A DNA stretch of 64,000 nt. Source: Flaccisagitta enflata. Its lineage: Eukaryota; Chaetognatha; Sagittoidea; Aphragmophora. Below the pieces are notes generated by a model. That model saw only the letters and a program-made list of their open reading frames with translations, did not search any database and was not told the DNA's origin. Every line of letters begins with the position of its first letter. The stretch's first letter is position 1. A program made the translations under genes and the position numbers. This document shows positions 47,161-59,568 of this stretch, piece by piece. Location of the stretch: positions 15,686,001 through 15,750,000 of the forward strand of contig OZ231126.1 in the NCBI GenBank assembly GCA_965153355.1, read 5' to 3'.

Positions 47161-47853
47161 ATGTATTTGCTCACTATCTTTTTTCAGTTTTGGTTGTTAA
47201 GTTATGTAATGAAAATAAAAAATAAAATGGAATAAGAAATACTTTTATTTAAGGCTGGGTAAAATTAGAGAATAAAACTGTACAAAACTCAACTCCCTAA
47301 TATATTCTATTAATTAAAAGGTCAAATGATGCTTGATTGAAATGGGAAAAGTTTAATTTTAGGGAATAGGTATCTCTTTACGTAAAACTGGCTAAAAAAT
47401 TTACAGTTTTTGTTAAAGGTTTAACACAAAATGTTCATTATTCAGTTAAAAGTCTAACAAAGCAAAAGGTGAAAGATTGTTTTTATTTTCTTTTTGTAAG
47501 TGGTAAATATACATCAACCTAAATTTAGACTGGTTTATTTACTTTTTTTGTAATTGTTTTACTATCTTCAAAAAGTTTCATACAAACAAAAAACCTTGAT
47601 TAAGTATTGTTTCTCAATATATTAGGCTACAGATTGGTCCTATTTTCAAAAATTATACAAGGGATTGTGTGCTTTTCAGGATGAGTTGTATGACTAAAAA
47701 GTGCAGTTAAAAAGTGAATATTTAGGATATATAAAAACAAACATAGAAAAAAAAAATTGTTGAGAGAAGGAACCCATATGATCGTAAAGAAAAAGGAAGA
47801 CACAAGAAAAATAGAGGAAAGAAATAAAATGATGATAGACTTTTTGCTAGAGG

Positions 47854-47854
<1 letters not shown>

Positions 47855-47892
<38 letters not shown>
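47855..47892. repeat. (GA)n microsatellite
   Basis: Short pure GA tract. Confidence 0.9.
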
Positions 47893-47897
<5 letters not shown>

Positions 47898-50348
47898 GCA
47901 GATGGTTTTCTTTGTAAAAGAAAAGTTAAAGTAGACAACACACAATTCATGTAAGCTTATATCTGATTTTTTATTAGTGGTATTGCTCAAAATTATCTAA
48001 AAAAAGAATCCATCTAAAAATTGAATTATGAAAAAAGTATAGCCAAAGAACCCCTATACATTGTAACCACCACCCACCATCTTGCCTAAAACCCTAGAGA
48101 CCAAAATCCTTGTATATTTTCTATAGAATATAATCAACAGGAATGTCAGGGTTAAATATTTGTGGTTGATTAGAATGAGTCTAGATCAACATTACCAATA
48201 TGTGCAGCAACAATGAAATGTTATTTTTTGTTTATCTGGTTAATAAAAGGGACAAAGAGTTATAGTAAAATAGCTATAGAGAACAGCTATAGTAAAATTG
48301 CCAATAGAAGAATTGATTCTGGAAATTACCACACAGCAGAATGGGACAACCTTAGCTGCCAAAGTGCTGCTTAACACAGATAACAATGCTAAATAATGAT
48401 ATTTACTCCTTGACTTTTAGTCCTTGCTTAACCTTACACAAATCTTTGAAGCAAAAAGGGTGGTTTTCAATATTTCCAAGAGTTAATGTATTTCATCATA
48501 TTGATTTTTCCCCTGCCCCTCTACCTCTGCCACATGTCCCCGCTTCTGTTCCATGTAGCTTGCCACACAGAATCTTCACCTCTACCAAAAAGTAAGAAAA
48601 GGTTGGAGAAAATGATATACTAGTATCAGTGAAGAGTTAGATTTTGGCAATTTATTTCTGTTATGACCACTGTCTATTCTAAGTTATCTAGTGGAAAAAA
48701 TGTTTTTCCAGTGAAGAGTTTTTTGTTTGTGTGTTTTTTTTTCTTGGTTAATTGGGTGAATTTTTCTATTATCATAAAACAAAAGTATGGAACAACATTC
48801 GTAGTCAAATATTTGGGTAACAAGGGCCAGTAAGCTGCTTGATGTGCAAGGTGAATGATTAGAGGAAACAATTGGATATAGAGGTATATTTGTTCACTTG
48901 AAAACAACAAATTAGAGAATAAATGATATGAACATGCATCTCATATCATCTATGTTTTTTTTACATGATATAAAACATATCTATTTTTCGTTTACATGAT
49001 ACAGAAGTATATATGGAATGATGATTTTGATTAATTAGTGTAATAAAGAGGGCTAGATAGATAAATAAAAAAAACATTTCCTGAATAAATATTGCAAATA
49101 GATTGCTTCCTTTTTTTTTTTTTTATGTTATTATATTGTTTCTTTATCCCTTCTTATTGGGAACACCTCAATCTATGAAAGAGAGTAAAAAACAGGTTAA
49201 TTTCATGAAAGAGTAAAAACCACTTCTATTATTGACAATGGGCATTGTTGTACTCTTCATTGTGGTTGTGTCACAAAAGGGGGGAGGCAAAAATGTTATG
49301 TTGGTGTGGCAAACAATTGTAATAGTTAATTTGAATTTAGGCAATGAAAGGTATGTTGGACTTTTTTAAGGAGTATTGTTCTCTTAAAACAAGACAAGTT
49401 AAGTGAAAAGACTTTGTTGCCTCAAGGGTAAAGGGGCAGGATGCAACCTTTATGGTTTTGAAAAATGAGGATGAGGGGAAAAAAAGAGGAGATCCAAACC
49501 TTTGTTCAAAAGGGGAATGAATTATAGAAAATAGAATCTGATGATTTGGTAAATAACCTCATCTTTATTCATCAATAGATGGTACAAGATTGCATCCAGT
49601 AAATTTTTTGACAGGAAAAAAGAACAATGTGATTTTTATTCATAGATAATTTAAAAAAGATTCCATTAAATAATAAAGTTTTTTGTTTGTCTGTGACACT
49701 ATTACCACCTCTAAAGTGTTTCTATAGGATAAGGGAAAACAGATGAGAAAAAAAGGAAAGAAAAAAAGAACTGGTAACATAGAGGGTAAAACTAAACAGT
49801 GAATTTGTATTATAGTTTTTTTGGGATAGAATATTCTGTAGGCTATGTATTTAAAAAACTGTATGCATTTTGCTGCTCCTTTTGCAGAGCTACATTTTTT
49901 TGAGGGGTAAAGATATGTTATCAATAAGGCTGATGGGAGCCTTTAAACAATGATCAGTTAACATGTAAACTTTAAGCACAAAACTAGTCTGATCTATAAA
50001 CAACTTCTCATATATCGTTGTACACACAATATGATGTAGCCAATCTATTGTTGTACGTTGCATTAATGATTTTTCTTTTTTTTCTTTTAGCATTGAAAAA
50101 AAAAAGGAAAGATCCATCAAACCTTATGTTGACAGCTCAGACCACCATCAAATCAGATGATGGTGCACCAGGGTGGTCTCCTCTTTTTTTACGCGACTGC
50201 GACACACACACCCAAATTCTTATCATGCTCTGCATCATTTTTTTGTTTTGCAGTGCCAAAGAGGATATATCAATTTTGACAGCTCAGACTACCATCCAAT
50301 CAGCTGATGCTGCTCCAAACTGGCGCCCTCTTTTTTTTTTTTAATGCA

Positions 50349-50350
<2 letters not shown>

Positions 50351-50428
<78 letters not shown>
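50351..50428. repeat. (AC)n microsatellite
   Basis: About 78 bp of pure AC. Upstream, at about 50127 and 50278, two related copies of TTGACAGCTCAGACYACCAT precede it. Confidence 0.95.
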
Positions 50429-50435
<7 letters not shown>

Positions 50436-50871
50436 TTGCTGATCATTTAATATTCTCTGTACTGTCACATGATTTTTTTGCTTTTCTTCCCTAAACCAAA
50501 ATATCTGCATTCCATTTTTACCAAAGCTTTTGTTTTCCCTCAAAGATTTCTATTCTGTGCCTATTCATCCAACTTTGTCATTTGACGACACATTTTTAGA
50601 GGTCACATCTTTCTATACCTCAAAAAATGAGAACTATTCTTCATGACTAAATAGTCTTGACTAAGATTAATCTCGAGGTAGAATTTAGAGATTTTGTTGA
50701 AGAAACTTTATTCAAACAATCTAGATTTTGATTTCCCCTATTGTTTCTGAGTAGTCCTTTTTTGCAAAAGTCACAGGGGTTACATACAAACAAAAGAGCC
50801 ACAGCCTTAATCAATATTCTCTAGTGTACCACTCTACTATCAATCTCCTCATGCTTATGAGTTTTAGTTAT

Positions 50872-51337
50872 AGTGTAAAAATGATAAATTGTTCATTCAG
50901 AATAGAATTACCTGGTGGATATACAATTGAGAAATGAGTTTTGCTACATATTTAGGGTTGTGGGAAAAAATGATGATTTTGTTTTTTAGGACAGAATTTT
51001 CCATTGGATCTATATTTAGGATAACATGATAAAATAACATAGGCAATGGTAAAGTTTCTCTCACTCACATTTATTTTTTCTCTTATTTTTTTATTCTCCT
51101 TTATTATCTGGAATCAAATTGATGTTAGAACATTCTGTTCAAATTTGCATGAGCTACAACTTTTGAAAGTGTAAAAATGATAAATTGTTCATTCAGAATA
51201 CAATTTCCTGGTGGATATACAATAGAGAAATGAGTTTTGCTACATATTTAGTCATGTGATTTTGTTTTTCAGGGCAGAATTTTTGATTCGATCTATATTT
51301 AGAATAATATGATAAAATAACATAGGCAATGATAAAG
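50872..51337. repeat. Tandem duplication of a ~180 bp segment
   Basis: A segment starting GTGTAAAAATGATAAATTGT at 50872 recurs at 51170. The copies share GGTGGATATACAATNGAGAA and GATAAAATAACATAGGCAAT blocks, with single-base differences. A further imperfect duplication (AGGCTTTGGAAAAGAGACTG type) follows at 51370-51520. Confidence 0.75.
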
Positions 51338-52035
51338 AGAAAACAAATCAAGGTCAAAAAAATATTTAGCAGTTAGCCTTTGGGAGAGAGACTGGGATGT
51401 AAAAACGCTTAAGAAGGTGCATCTTAGACAGATGGATAAAATATTCAGCAGTTGGACAAGGACATAGGCTTTGGAAAAGAGACTGTGATGCAAAAACACT
51501 AAAGAAGGTGAATCTATGGTAATGTAAATTTGTGTGCAGGAAATTTGAGGTATGACATATGGAAAAAGGCATTTTTGCTTTGTTGTAATTTTATTTGTTT
51601 TGATAATGTTTGGGAAAGAACAATTGTATATGCATTATCAGAAAACAAAAAAAGTTTATGTTATCAGATATGGTGGTGAATATTTTTTCTTCCTTTCACT
51701 TTTGATTACTTTTAGGAGTGCAAAGGTGCTTATGTATTTGGTTAAACTGTTGGTTAGTCAGTTGGTTGGTCCACCCAGTGTATCTATTGGCTTAATGGAA
51801 CTTGTTATACTATTTTCTTTTTCTATATTTCTTTCCTTTTTTATTGGTAGACTGTGGTTCTCAGTAGTTTTGATATGATTTTTGGGGATTAAGGAATATT
51901 CACTTTAAGATGACAAGTGTTTTGACTAAATATATGGAATACTAAATGATTAAGTAGTGAGTGAATATTGGTAGATAAAAATTCTTAGCTCAATAAAAAA
52001 AAATTCTCATATGATTTCTTTAAACATGGTTACGA

Positions 52036-52203
52036 TGCTTTTTGAGTGCTATGCGACTCTACACCCCACAGTGTTGGTCTGTCCCCTTTTTACTTTTTCA
52101 GCATTTTTGAGCTTTTTAAGCATACAGTTGCCCTAATGACCTTCTCCAGCACTGCTCCTGCCCACCTGCACATAACTAGGGTAGCTGTGTATCCAGCCTT
52201 ATT
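52036..52203 (+). mobile_element. CpG-decayed hairpin-capped element
   Basis: GTGCTATGCGACTCTACACC through CACTGCTCCTGCCCACC to CTAGGGTAGCTGTGTATCCA follow the family consensus. In the tail, the CpGs seen in the copy at 56602-56808 (CCGCACGCGAC, GCCGTG, TCCGGCC) read CTGCACATAAC, GCTGTG and TCCAGCC. Confidence 0.7.
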
Positions 52204-52802
52204 TTTTATCAAAATAGAAATAGTGCCCAAATGGTTTTATAAAATTGTCTATAAACATACATGGTGTATGGGTTTCTATCACATTTGACTTTACAACTAA
52301 TTTCAATACACATAATTCTTGTGAAAAAAAAACAAAGGTTTTTTGAAATTTTGTATATTGCTTAAATTTAGAGAATCTCATATAAGGAAATTTTTCAAAA
52401 ACATAGTTTCTTTGCTATTTATCTTTAAAAAGAACTATGTTTTTTACTTCTATGTAATCTTTTAATTTCAATGGGCCCTTTGTTAGTGATCAGAAAAGAT
52501 ATTGCCAATAAATTGGAGTGAATCACTTTAAAAAATCAAAACCATATCAGTTTTTTTTGGAAATTATGTATAAATTTTGCAATGATATGTGTATTATGAT
52601 TGATCCTAGTGAGTTTCTGGTATAATCATTTAGTTTTATTTATTTTCAATTTTTGATTCTCAACCCTAGGGACACACTAAATATTGCCTTTGGAGGTATC
52701 CTGTCTTATCTTTTCAATTTTGTTTGGTAAGAATAGACTTTATTTATGAGATATTAAAGGGGATATTAAAATTGAAAAAAAAGAAAAGAGAGAGTGAGAG
52801 AG

Positions 52803-52870
<68 letters not shown>

Positions 52871-54824
52871 CATTATTGACTGAAGTTTTTTATTGATATA
52901 GCTCTTCTCTAATATTTTCTTACTATAATGTTTTAAGGAAGATAATGAGAAAAAAGAGCAGGTAAAAGAAAATGAATTGCTGAAAATTGTACACCAAAGC
53001 ACAAAAAAAAAAAAAAAAAAAAATATTTACCTCAAAGAGTATAGAATTATATCTAAAATGCCATTTTGTAGAAAAAAAACAAGTTTAACTGCTGTGCACA
53101 AAAATTTTAGCAAAGATAGTTTCAAGCATATGAATGGTTGGCTGTTTTTATTTTGTATGACAAAAACGCTTATTTTAACATTTTTGTAGTAAAAGTTAAA
53201 GAATGTCTAATGTATGCTTTTACAGAGCGATTATTTACAATAACATTTACATTCTTTTTACCACTAATTATTGACTTTTTTTTTTTTATTTAATAAAAAG
53301 TTTTTAAAAAAGTTTTTTTACCTTTTTAGTTGTTAACAAATAACCACTTCTCCCAATGTTGGTATGTCTATCTGTTAATCCCTTTGCTGGCTGATGATTC
53401 ATGACTATTTTTTTGTGTTTTTTGTAAGAGTACCCCTGGGCAAACATCAGTGATTGTTGCCCTTTGTGGGGCTTTTATAGAAAACCATAATGCAAAGATT
53501 ATTTGATATATTACAATATGTTTTTATTTGTGAGCATGCGACTCTACATCCCACTTTGTCTAGTGGTCGGTACTTTTAGTATTTTGGTCTTATGGTCTTA
53601 ACAACTGCATGCAACTGCAAGGTTTTGGCCTTTTTTTATATTTATATCTCTCCAACAAAAGGGTAGAAATATAAAAGTGGTGATAAAAAAGTGGTACACA
53701 ATGTAAAAAGAATGTAAATGTTATTGTAAATAATCGCTCTGTAAAAGCATACATTAGACATTCTTTAACTTTTACTACAAAAATGTTAAAATAAGCGTTT
53801 TTGTCATACAAAATAAAAACAGCCAACCATTCATATGCTTGAAACTATCTTTGCTAAAATTTTTGTGCACAGCAGTTAAACTTGTTTTTTTTCTACAAAA
53901 TGGCATTTTAGATATAATTCTATACTCTTTGAGGTAAATATTTTTTTTTTTTTTTTTTTTTTGTGCTTTGGTGTACAATTTTCAGCAATTCATTTTCTTT
54001 TACCTGCTCTTTTTTTTCTCATTATCTTTCCCTTAAAACTTGTTGCTTAATTAAGAAAAAAATATTGGGGGAGAGAGCTATATCAATGCAAAAAACTTCA
54101 ATCAGTATGTCAATGTTTTTTCTTTCAATTTTAATATCCCCTTTAATATCTCATAAATAAAGTCTATTCTTACCAAACAAAATTGAAAAGATAAGACAGG
54201 ATACCTCCAAAGGCAATATTTAGTGTGTCCCTAGGGTTGAGAATCAAAAATTGAAAATAAATAAAACTAAATGATTATACCAGAAACTCACTAGGATCAA
54301 TCATAATACACATATCATTGCAAAATTTATACATAATTTCCAAAAAAAACTGATATGGTTTTGATTTTTTAAAGTGATTCACTCCAATTTATTGGCAATA
54401 TCTTTTCTGATCACTAACAAAGGGCCCATTGAAATTAAAAGATTACATAGAAGTAAAAAACATAGTTCTTTTTAAAGATAAATAGCAAAGAAACTATGTT
54501 TTTGAAAAATTTCCTTATATGAGATTCTCTAAATTTAAGCAATATACAAAATTTCAAAAATCCTTTGTTTTTTTTTCACAAGAATTATGTGTATTGAAAT
54601 TAGTTGTAAAGTCAAATGTGATAGAAACCCATACACACCATGATGTATGTTTATAGACAATTTTATAAAACCATTTGGGCACTATTTCTATTTTGATAAA
54701 AAATAAGCTGGATACACAGCTACCCTAGTTATGTGCAGGTGGGCAGGAGCAGTGCTGGAGAAGGTCATTAGGGCAACTGTATGCTTAAAAAGCTCAAAAA
54801 TGCTGAAAAAGTAAAAAGGGGACA
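52080..54824. repeat. Large inverted repeat, arms ~1.1-1.2 kb
   Basis: The left arm (52080 to about 53262) and right arm (about 53702-54824) are near-identical reverse complements around a ~440 bp centre. The outer left edge lies inside the element at 52036-52203, so both arms carry its tail. Only the left arm has the (TA)n tract at 52807-52864. Short open frames recur identically on opposite strands for this reason. Confidence 0.85.
52807..52864. repeat. (TA)n microsatellite
   Basis: About 29 TA units, present only in the left arm of the palindrome. Confidence 0.95.
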
Positions 54825-55129
54825 TTAAAATTGAATCGAATAGTTATCCTCTTACAGGCAGTCCGTCCATCTGCATGTTGATTAATTGGTTCATTCGTCG
54901 ATTGGTTGGTTAGTTGGCTGGCTGAATATTAGTTCGGTCACTCAAATCTTGAAAATGCGCAAAGCAGCTAATTCTGACGTCTTTCTTCAATACTTATGCC
55001 TTTCTATATTCATTTTCATTTTCTATTCATTCATTCATTTAAAATGTTCATTCTTAATTTGCGAGGTGCACATATTGGCCAAAACTAGACCATCCTTCAC
55101 TCTTTCATTCATTTATTTGAAATGTTCAT

Positions 55130-55420
55130 TTTCAGTTGCGGACACGCAACTCTATAAGAGGCTTTGTCCGTCCGTTGGTCCATTGGTCCGTTGGTTCGTT
55201 GACCCATTGGTCCATTGGTCTATTAGTCCGTTGGTCTGTTGGTTCGACAGTCTTTCAAGCTCCAGTTGTCACGCTCGAGTTGCAAATGCGAAAAACTTGT
55301 ATTTATGATGCTGCAGTTTGTATTGTTTGTGTGTGAGTTATTTGAGGGGAGTTGGGGTGTGGTTGGGGTGAGGCTGGGGGTTGGATGCCCATGCCCACCT
55401 GTCCGCAACAATATTATGAC
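55130..55420 (+). mobile_element. Hairpin-capped element with GGTCCGTTGGTCC core
   Basis: The head GTTGCGGACACGCAAC is followed by CTCTATAAGAGGCTTTGTCC. The core is made of TTGGTCCGTTGGTCC-like units. The tail region CCACCTGTCCGCAACAATAT still contains GTCCGCAAC, the complement of the head arm. Confidence 0.6.
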
Positions 55421-55483
55421 CTTGCGTCACTTGTTATATTCTTAATCAGCGAGGGGCGCATATTAGCCCTCATTTGGTCATCC

Positions 55484-55645
55484 TTTTAGTTGCGGACACG
55501 CAACTCTATAAGAGCCTTTGTCCGTCCGTCCGTCTGTTGGTTGGTTGGTCGGTCTGTGAACACAAGTCGAAAAGTGTGAAAACGCGCATTTCCGCCCCTG
55601 CCCACCCATCCGCAACTGGTATTGGCCGTGTATCCGGCCTTGTTT
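55484..55645 (+). mobile_element. Hairpin-capped (HINE-like) element, best-preserved copy
   Basis: The head GTTGCGGACACGCAAC (55489-55504) is followed by CTCTATAAGAGCC and TCCGTCCGTCCGTC. A short core follows. The tail ATCCGCAACTGGTATT leads to the hairpin GGCCGTGTATCCGGCC and a TTGTTTTA end. A second copy starts at the next base. Confidence 0.7.
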
Positions 55646-55757
55646 TAGTCGCGTGCTTCACCCCGCTTTGTTCGTCAGTTTGTTGGTGTGGTGACTTCAA
55701 TTATGGCCCGTGCCCACCCACATGCGACTGGGGTAGCCGTGTATCTGGCCTTGTTGC
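55646..55757 (+). mobile_element. Hairpin-capped element, abutting second copy
   Basis: It starts GTCGCGTGC with the second half of the head hairpin deleted, followed by TTCACCCCGCTTTG. The tail CATGCGACTGGGGTAGCCG runs into a GTGTATCTGGCC hairpin. It directly follows the previous copy, as in tail-end insertion or tandem formation. Confidence 0.65.
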
Positions 55758-55984
55758 TTTCTATCCCGCCTGATTCCCTGCATTTAAAATCGTTAAACAC
55801 ACACCTATTCTGAAATCAGTGCAACTAGATCACTTAAGTTCTTAACCATGATTAATTTACTAATTCGGAGGCAAAAAAATCATCAAATTTCATTCACATC
55901 ATGAGCTTTATTTTTCTTATTTGTCTTATTGAATAATATTTGAGTCCCTGATTTTGGAATAGTAACAACCGATTTTTGATGGTA

Positions 55985-56326
55985 CCGTATTTTTTTAATT
56001 AGTGCCCCGGGCGCTTCTGAAATTAAAAAATGATATTGCCATTTTACCCTCCAATAAGCGCCCCCTTTCAACTTGAAAATATGTAGAAATTTAGTGGTTT
56101 TCCTAATGAATGCTTCTTGAAATTTCAGAAATTTAAGAAAAAGTAAAATTAAGGGTTATTTTTTGCCTGTTTTCCACGTAAGCACTAAAAAAGGCACTGA
56201 AAAAAGCTAAATCCCTCTATGCACAACAATCATTTGCCTCCTAATCTTCTTAAAAATCACTGATCTGAGGAGCAAAAAGAGGGGTGCGTTAATTGGAGGG
56301 GGGGCAATAAATGGAAAAAAATATGG
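55985..56326. mobile_element. TA-flanked MITE, GCGCCC variant, second copy
   Basis: The ends CCGTATTTTTTTAATTAG and (complemented) CCATATTTTTTTCCATTTAT sit between TA dinucleotides. Inner GGGCGCTT and AAGCGCCCCC words match the copy at 30083-30416. Confidence 0.6.
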
Positions 56327-56601
56327 TATTATTTTCCAGCGTATGCCATGTCAAACAGAATCGACTAAAATGGAATTCATGGGGGAAAATGAAGCAATTA
56401 TAAGCTTTTCATAAAAGAAAAAAAAATGCCGGCTTAGGTGTTGCTTTTCTCTATCCCAAAAAATCAATCAAGAAATCAAAAATTGTTGTAACATTCACCA
56501 AGTTGTTATGTTTGTTTTTGGTCAAATTTCATCCCTGTCACGCTTGAGTGATCTTTACCATCATCGCATGGTAAACTGGCAGCCTTGTATCCAGATTTCT
56601 T

Positions 56602-56808
56602 TTTAGTCACGTGCTACGCAACTCTTCACCCCGCTTTGTTTCTCCCTTGGTCTGTCTGTTGGTCCATTGGTCCATCCGTCACACTTACTTTTTTGGGATT
56701 CTTGCGGTTTTTGGCTTCACTGCTCCTGCCTAAATGATCTGGTGACCTCAATTATGGCCCCTGCCAACCCGCACGCGACTAGGGTAGCCGTGTATCCGGC
56801 CTTGTTTT
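56602..56808 (+). mobile_element. Hairpin-capped (HINE-like) element, GTCRCGTGC variant
   Basis: The head GTCACGTGCTACGCAAC is followed by CTCTTCACCCCGCTTTG. The tail CCGCACGCGACTAGGGTAG leads into CCGTGTATCCGGCC and a TTGTTTT end. It ends 27 bp before the donor side of the RNase L-like exon at 56836. Confidence 0.65.
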
Positions 56809-56835
56809 GCATCCATCTAGCATTCCGAAGCTCAC

Positions 56836-58442
56836 CTGCCATGAAGTCTTGGGGATCCTTTATGATATCTCTAAACGATTCCCTCGCATCCAGTATCCAT
56901 TTTTGCAATGGCTTTGTTGCCTCGTGCTCATCAAGAGCATTCTGTGCTTTTTCAACTTCAGCGGCAGGTCGATTGTTTTCTTGTTTCTTCGTCAATGTGT
57001 TCTCCAGTTGGTTCTTCTTTTTGGTCCAGTCAGCCACTAACTTCTTGAAATCCTAAAAAAGAAAAAAAAAGGCATTTTCTTGGGGTCCATCTGAATTTGT
57101 TTTCAGGCGAAATTTTAAATGGTTCTTGAAATTATAAAGGCAGAACACTATTACCAATCAATACCTTGAACTCGCGTTCTGTCTTGTCCAGGATTTTGTG
57201 CATGTCCTTGCAGCTTCGGTCAAAGATGTCTGTAGGAGCTTCGCTGGCTCCCTTTGGTGCGGTGGTCATGTCGGGTTTTACACACAATTTCTCAAACAGC
57301 GCATCTACACCGATGACAATCTTTGACTTCTCCGCTTCCATCCACTCTTCATAAGCTAGCAGACAGTTTTCAGGGATGCCAAACTTGAGACCCAAGTGTC
57401 GTTGGCCAAACCAGTAGAAATGCAGCAATGCAAGCTGAGTGCTTTTTTGCATCTGCTGAAGAACAACAGCGCTAGAAACATCAGATACTCCATAATGCTT
57501 TGCCAGCATGGCTTTGTGCTGCTCCGTGTGCTGCATCATGTTGCGGGAGTAACGCAGCATTGATTCAAGGGATGCAGAATACTTGGAAAACTTAAGGGTG
57601 TCAGGGGAAACAAAGGCTAATGTCTTCCACTCCACTTGAAAAACCATGTAGAAGGACTTGTTGAGGATGTCCTTGATGTCTTTTGATGCTTGGGAATCGT
57701 CAAGATCCATCAGGGCCTCATTGACAGCATTTAAAGCTCGGACATGGAAGTTGTCATCATGGAAGTAGATGTGGTTTTCTACCTCTGCGGCTGTCATTCG
57801 CATATTTTGTTCTGGTTGTGTCATTGTGTAGACCATGATCTTGGCAAGTCCGTCGATGTCAGATTCAAGGAGATTTGAGCGATCTTTCATTTTTATCTTT
57901 ATCATGGTCCCCAACTTGTCCTCACCTTGGAACAAATGCTGGCCTTTCAGAAACTCAAATACTGTTGCACCAAGGGAGAAAATGTCCCCAAACAGGAAGC
58001 GGATGACAAGTATGCGTGCATCAGTGGTTTTCAGTTTGTCAAGGATGGGGTCTTTGTACTCTTCAGTGAAGACGTCGGTTGTGATATGAACTCTTTCATC
58101 AACATTGAGCTGTTTTGATGAGTCAAAGTCAGTCACTTTAGGGATGAGGGATCCATCACGTTTCTGTTCGCAGATGAGGATATTTTCCGGCTTGATGTCG
58201 CGATGGGAGATGTTGTTGTTGACGTCGTCAGTTTTTGAGTGGATAAATGCCACTGCAGAGCTAACTTGGCGCAAGATTTCCTTGATGCTTGTCTTGGCCA
58301 AGATGGTGTCCCGCATCTTTACCATTTCTGGCGTGACTGGGTTGATGATATCACGTAGGGAGCAAACTGCCTCCTCCAGCAAAAGTGCCAAAAAGTCATC
58401 CTTCTCCTTGATTCCGTATACCGTGATGATGTTGGGGTGATC
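56836..58442 (-). CDS. RNase L / IRE1-type kinase-KEN protein, partial
   Basis: Likely an RNA-cleaving effector whose kinase fold drives dimerisation of a C-terminal KEN nuclease. Exons on the minus strand: 58442-57165 (426 codons, phase 0) and 57052-56836 (217 nt). Numbering from the first exon base: HRDIKPENILI has HRD at 80-82. DFD at 105-107 replaces the usual DFG. FSLGATVFEFLKGQHLF lies near 155-171. The KEN region then shows W272 (FQVEWKTL) and LRYSRNMMQH with R300, N301 and H305, spaced as the nuclease residues of RNase L and IRE1. A ~120-residue extension and a charged helical second exon follow. DFD is also what human RNase L carries, as I recall. The glycine loop and lysine exon, and any ankyrin or lumenal domain, would lie to the right and were not found. 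The end is also missing. Confidence 0.7.
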
Positions 58443-58497
58443 CTGGAGTAGGGTGTAATGAGAATTATTACTGAAGCCATTCATAACAAGTCATCCA

Positions 58498-59035
58498 AGG
58501 ATCGCACACGGTCAGCGGTACCCGATGCCCTGCTTGGAGTGATTAGCTGAAGAAGTGGAGTGAGAGCAGGGCAGCGACCCCAAAGGGCCGATGTCCTGTA
58601 GGACACAGGGGTGAATTTCCATACGTCCTTAGAGGGCATATTTGAGGCCTTAAGCTTAGGTGCTATTTTGCATGATATTCAATGGGAGTTTTGCATTTTT
58701 TTCAATTTCTCTTCAATTTTCCATGTTATTCGATGGGAATTTCACATTTTTTCCATCTTTTATCAATTTCCCATGTTATTCAATGGGAAGTTTGCATTTT
58801 ATCAAGTATCAATGTTATTTATTTGGAAGTTTGTATTTTATCAAGTTTCCATATTATTCAATGGGAAGAATGCATTTTATTAAGTTTCCATGTTATTCAA
58901 TGGAAATTTGAGCCTTGAGAAGCTTCGGGGGGGGGGGGGGGGGGGAAGGACGGAAGGACGGACGGAAGGACGGACGTATGGAAATTCACCCCTGTGTCCT
59001 ACAGGACATCGGCCCTTTGGGGCCGCTGCCCAAAA
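58498..59035. mobile_element. Composite hairpin element B1 with AATGGGAAG core repeats
   Basis: Outer inverted repeats of about 60 bp (58569-58627 and 58972-59031) contain GCAGCGACCCCAAAGGG and GATGTCCTGTAGGACACAGG. Between them lie about five units of a ~39 bp repeat (TTCCATGTTATTCAATGGGA), a run of 19 G (58927-58945) and an ACGG-type tract. The leader (GGTCAGCGGTACCCGATGCC) matches those at 59893, 61688 and 32079. Confidence 0.75.
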
Positions 59036-59159
59036 AGGGAGATATTCTATGATAAGACCGTCCCTTAGTAGGCTAGTAGGACGAGAATGTAAAAATGGCC
59101 ATGTTTGGTATATGCTGTATGGATCGGTTCGTAAATACATCGACATTAACAAAAACTTG

Positions 59160-59290
59160 ATTTTTGGCCTTTTTTACCAATTTCAGGAATATACAATCAC
59201 TAAAACCAATAAACACTGTGTAGTCATTTCCTGGCATTTTTTTCTTGATGATGAAATAAGTGAAATGCGATATTGAAACGGCTCATACTA
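59160..59290. repeat. 130 bp direct repeat, copy 1
   Basis: A segment beginning about TTTTTACCAATTTCAGGAAT and ending GAAACGGCTCATACTAC is repeated almost unchanged at 62516-62643. Confidence 0.85.
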
Positions 59291-59484
59291 CCAAAAATCT
59301 TTGATAAGATCTCTCAGATTACTAAATTTAACATTTATCCTTCACATTATATCGATCAGATTGCTCAAAAGCTACTGTTCATTCAGTAACTTAAATCTAT
59401 ATCCACCCTAAATTGCAATAAAGAATTTTCATTGCTCGGAAATGAGCATCAACTTTGAAAGATCACTGCTCACAAACAAATTGA

Positions 59485-59568
59485 GCTACAAACCCCAGAT
59501 TGGTCGCAATTTAAAGAGTTTAAACAATTCTTTCAGTTGAGACCAATCTGGGGTCTGTAGCTGTATCA
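59485..59568. repeat. Short imperfect palindrome
   Basis: GCTACAAACCCCAGATTGGT pairs with ACCAATCTGGGGTCTGTAGC around a ~40 base loop. Confidence 0.8.

Noticed and set aside
52977-53978. Two identical 70-codon proteins on opposite strands
   Set aside because: They are the same AT-rich sequence in the two arms of the palindrome; no family motif or splice context.
58105-58440. Plus-strand frame opposite the kinase domain
   Set aside because: Antisense shadow; the minus strand carries HRD and DFD motifs.
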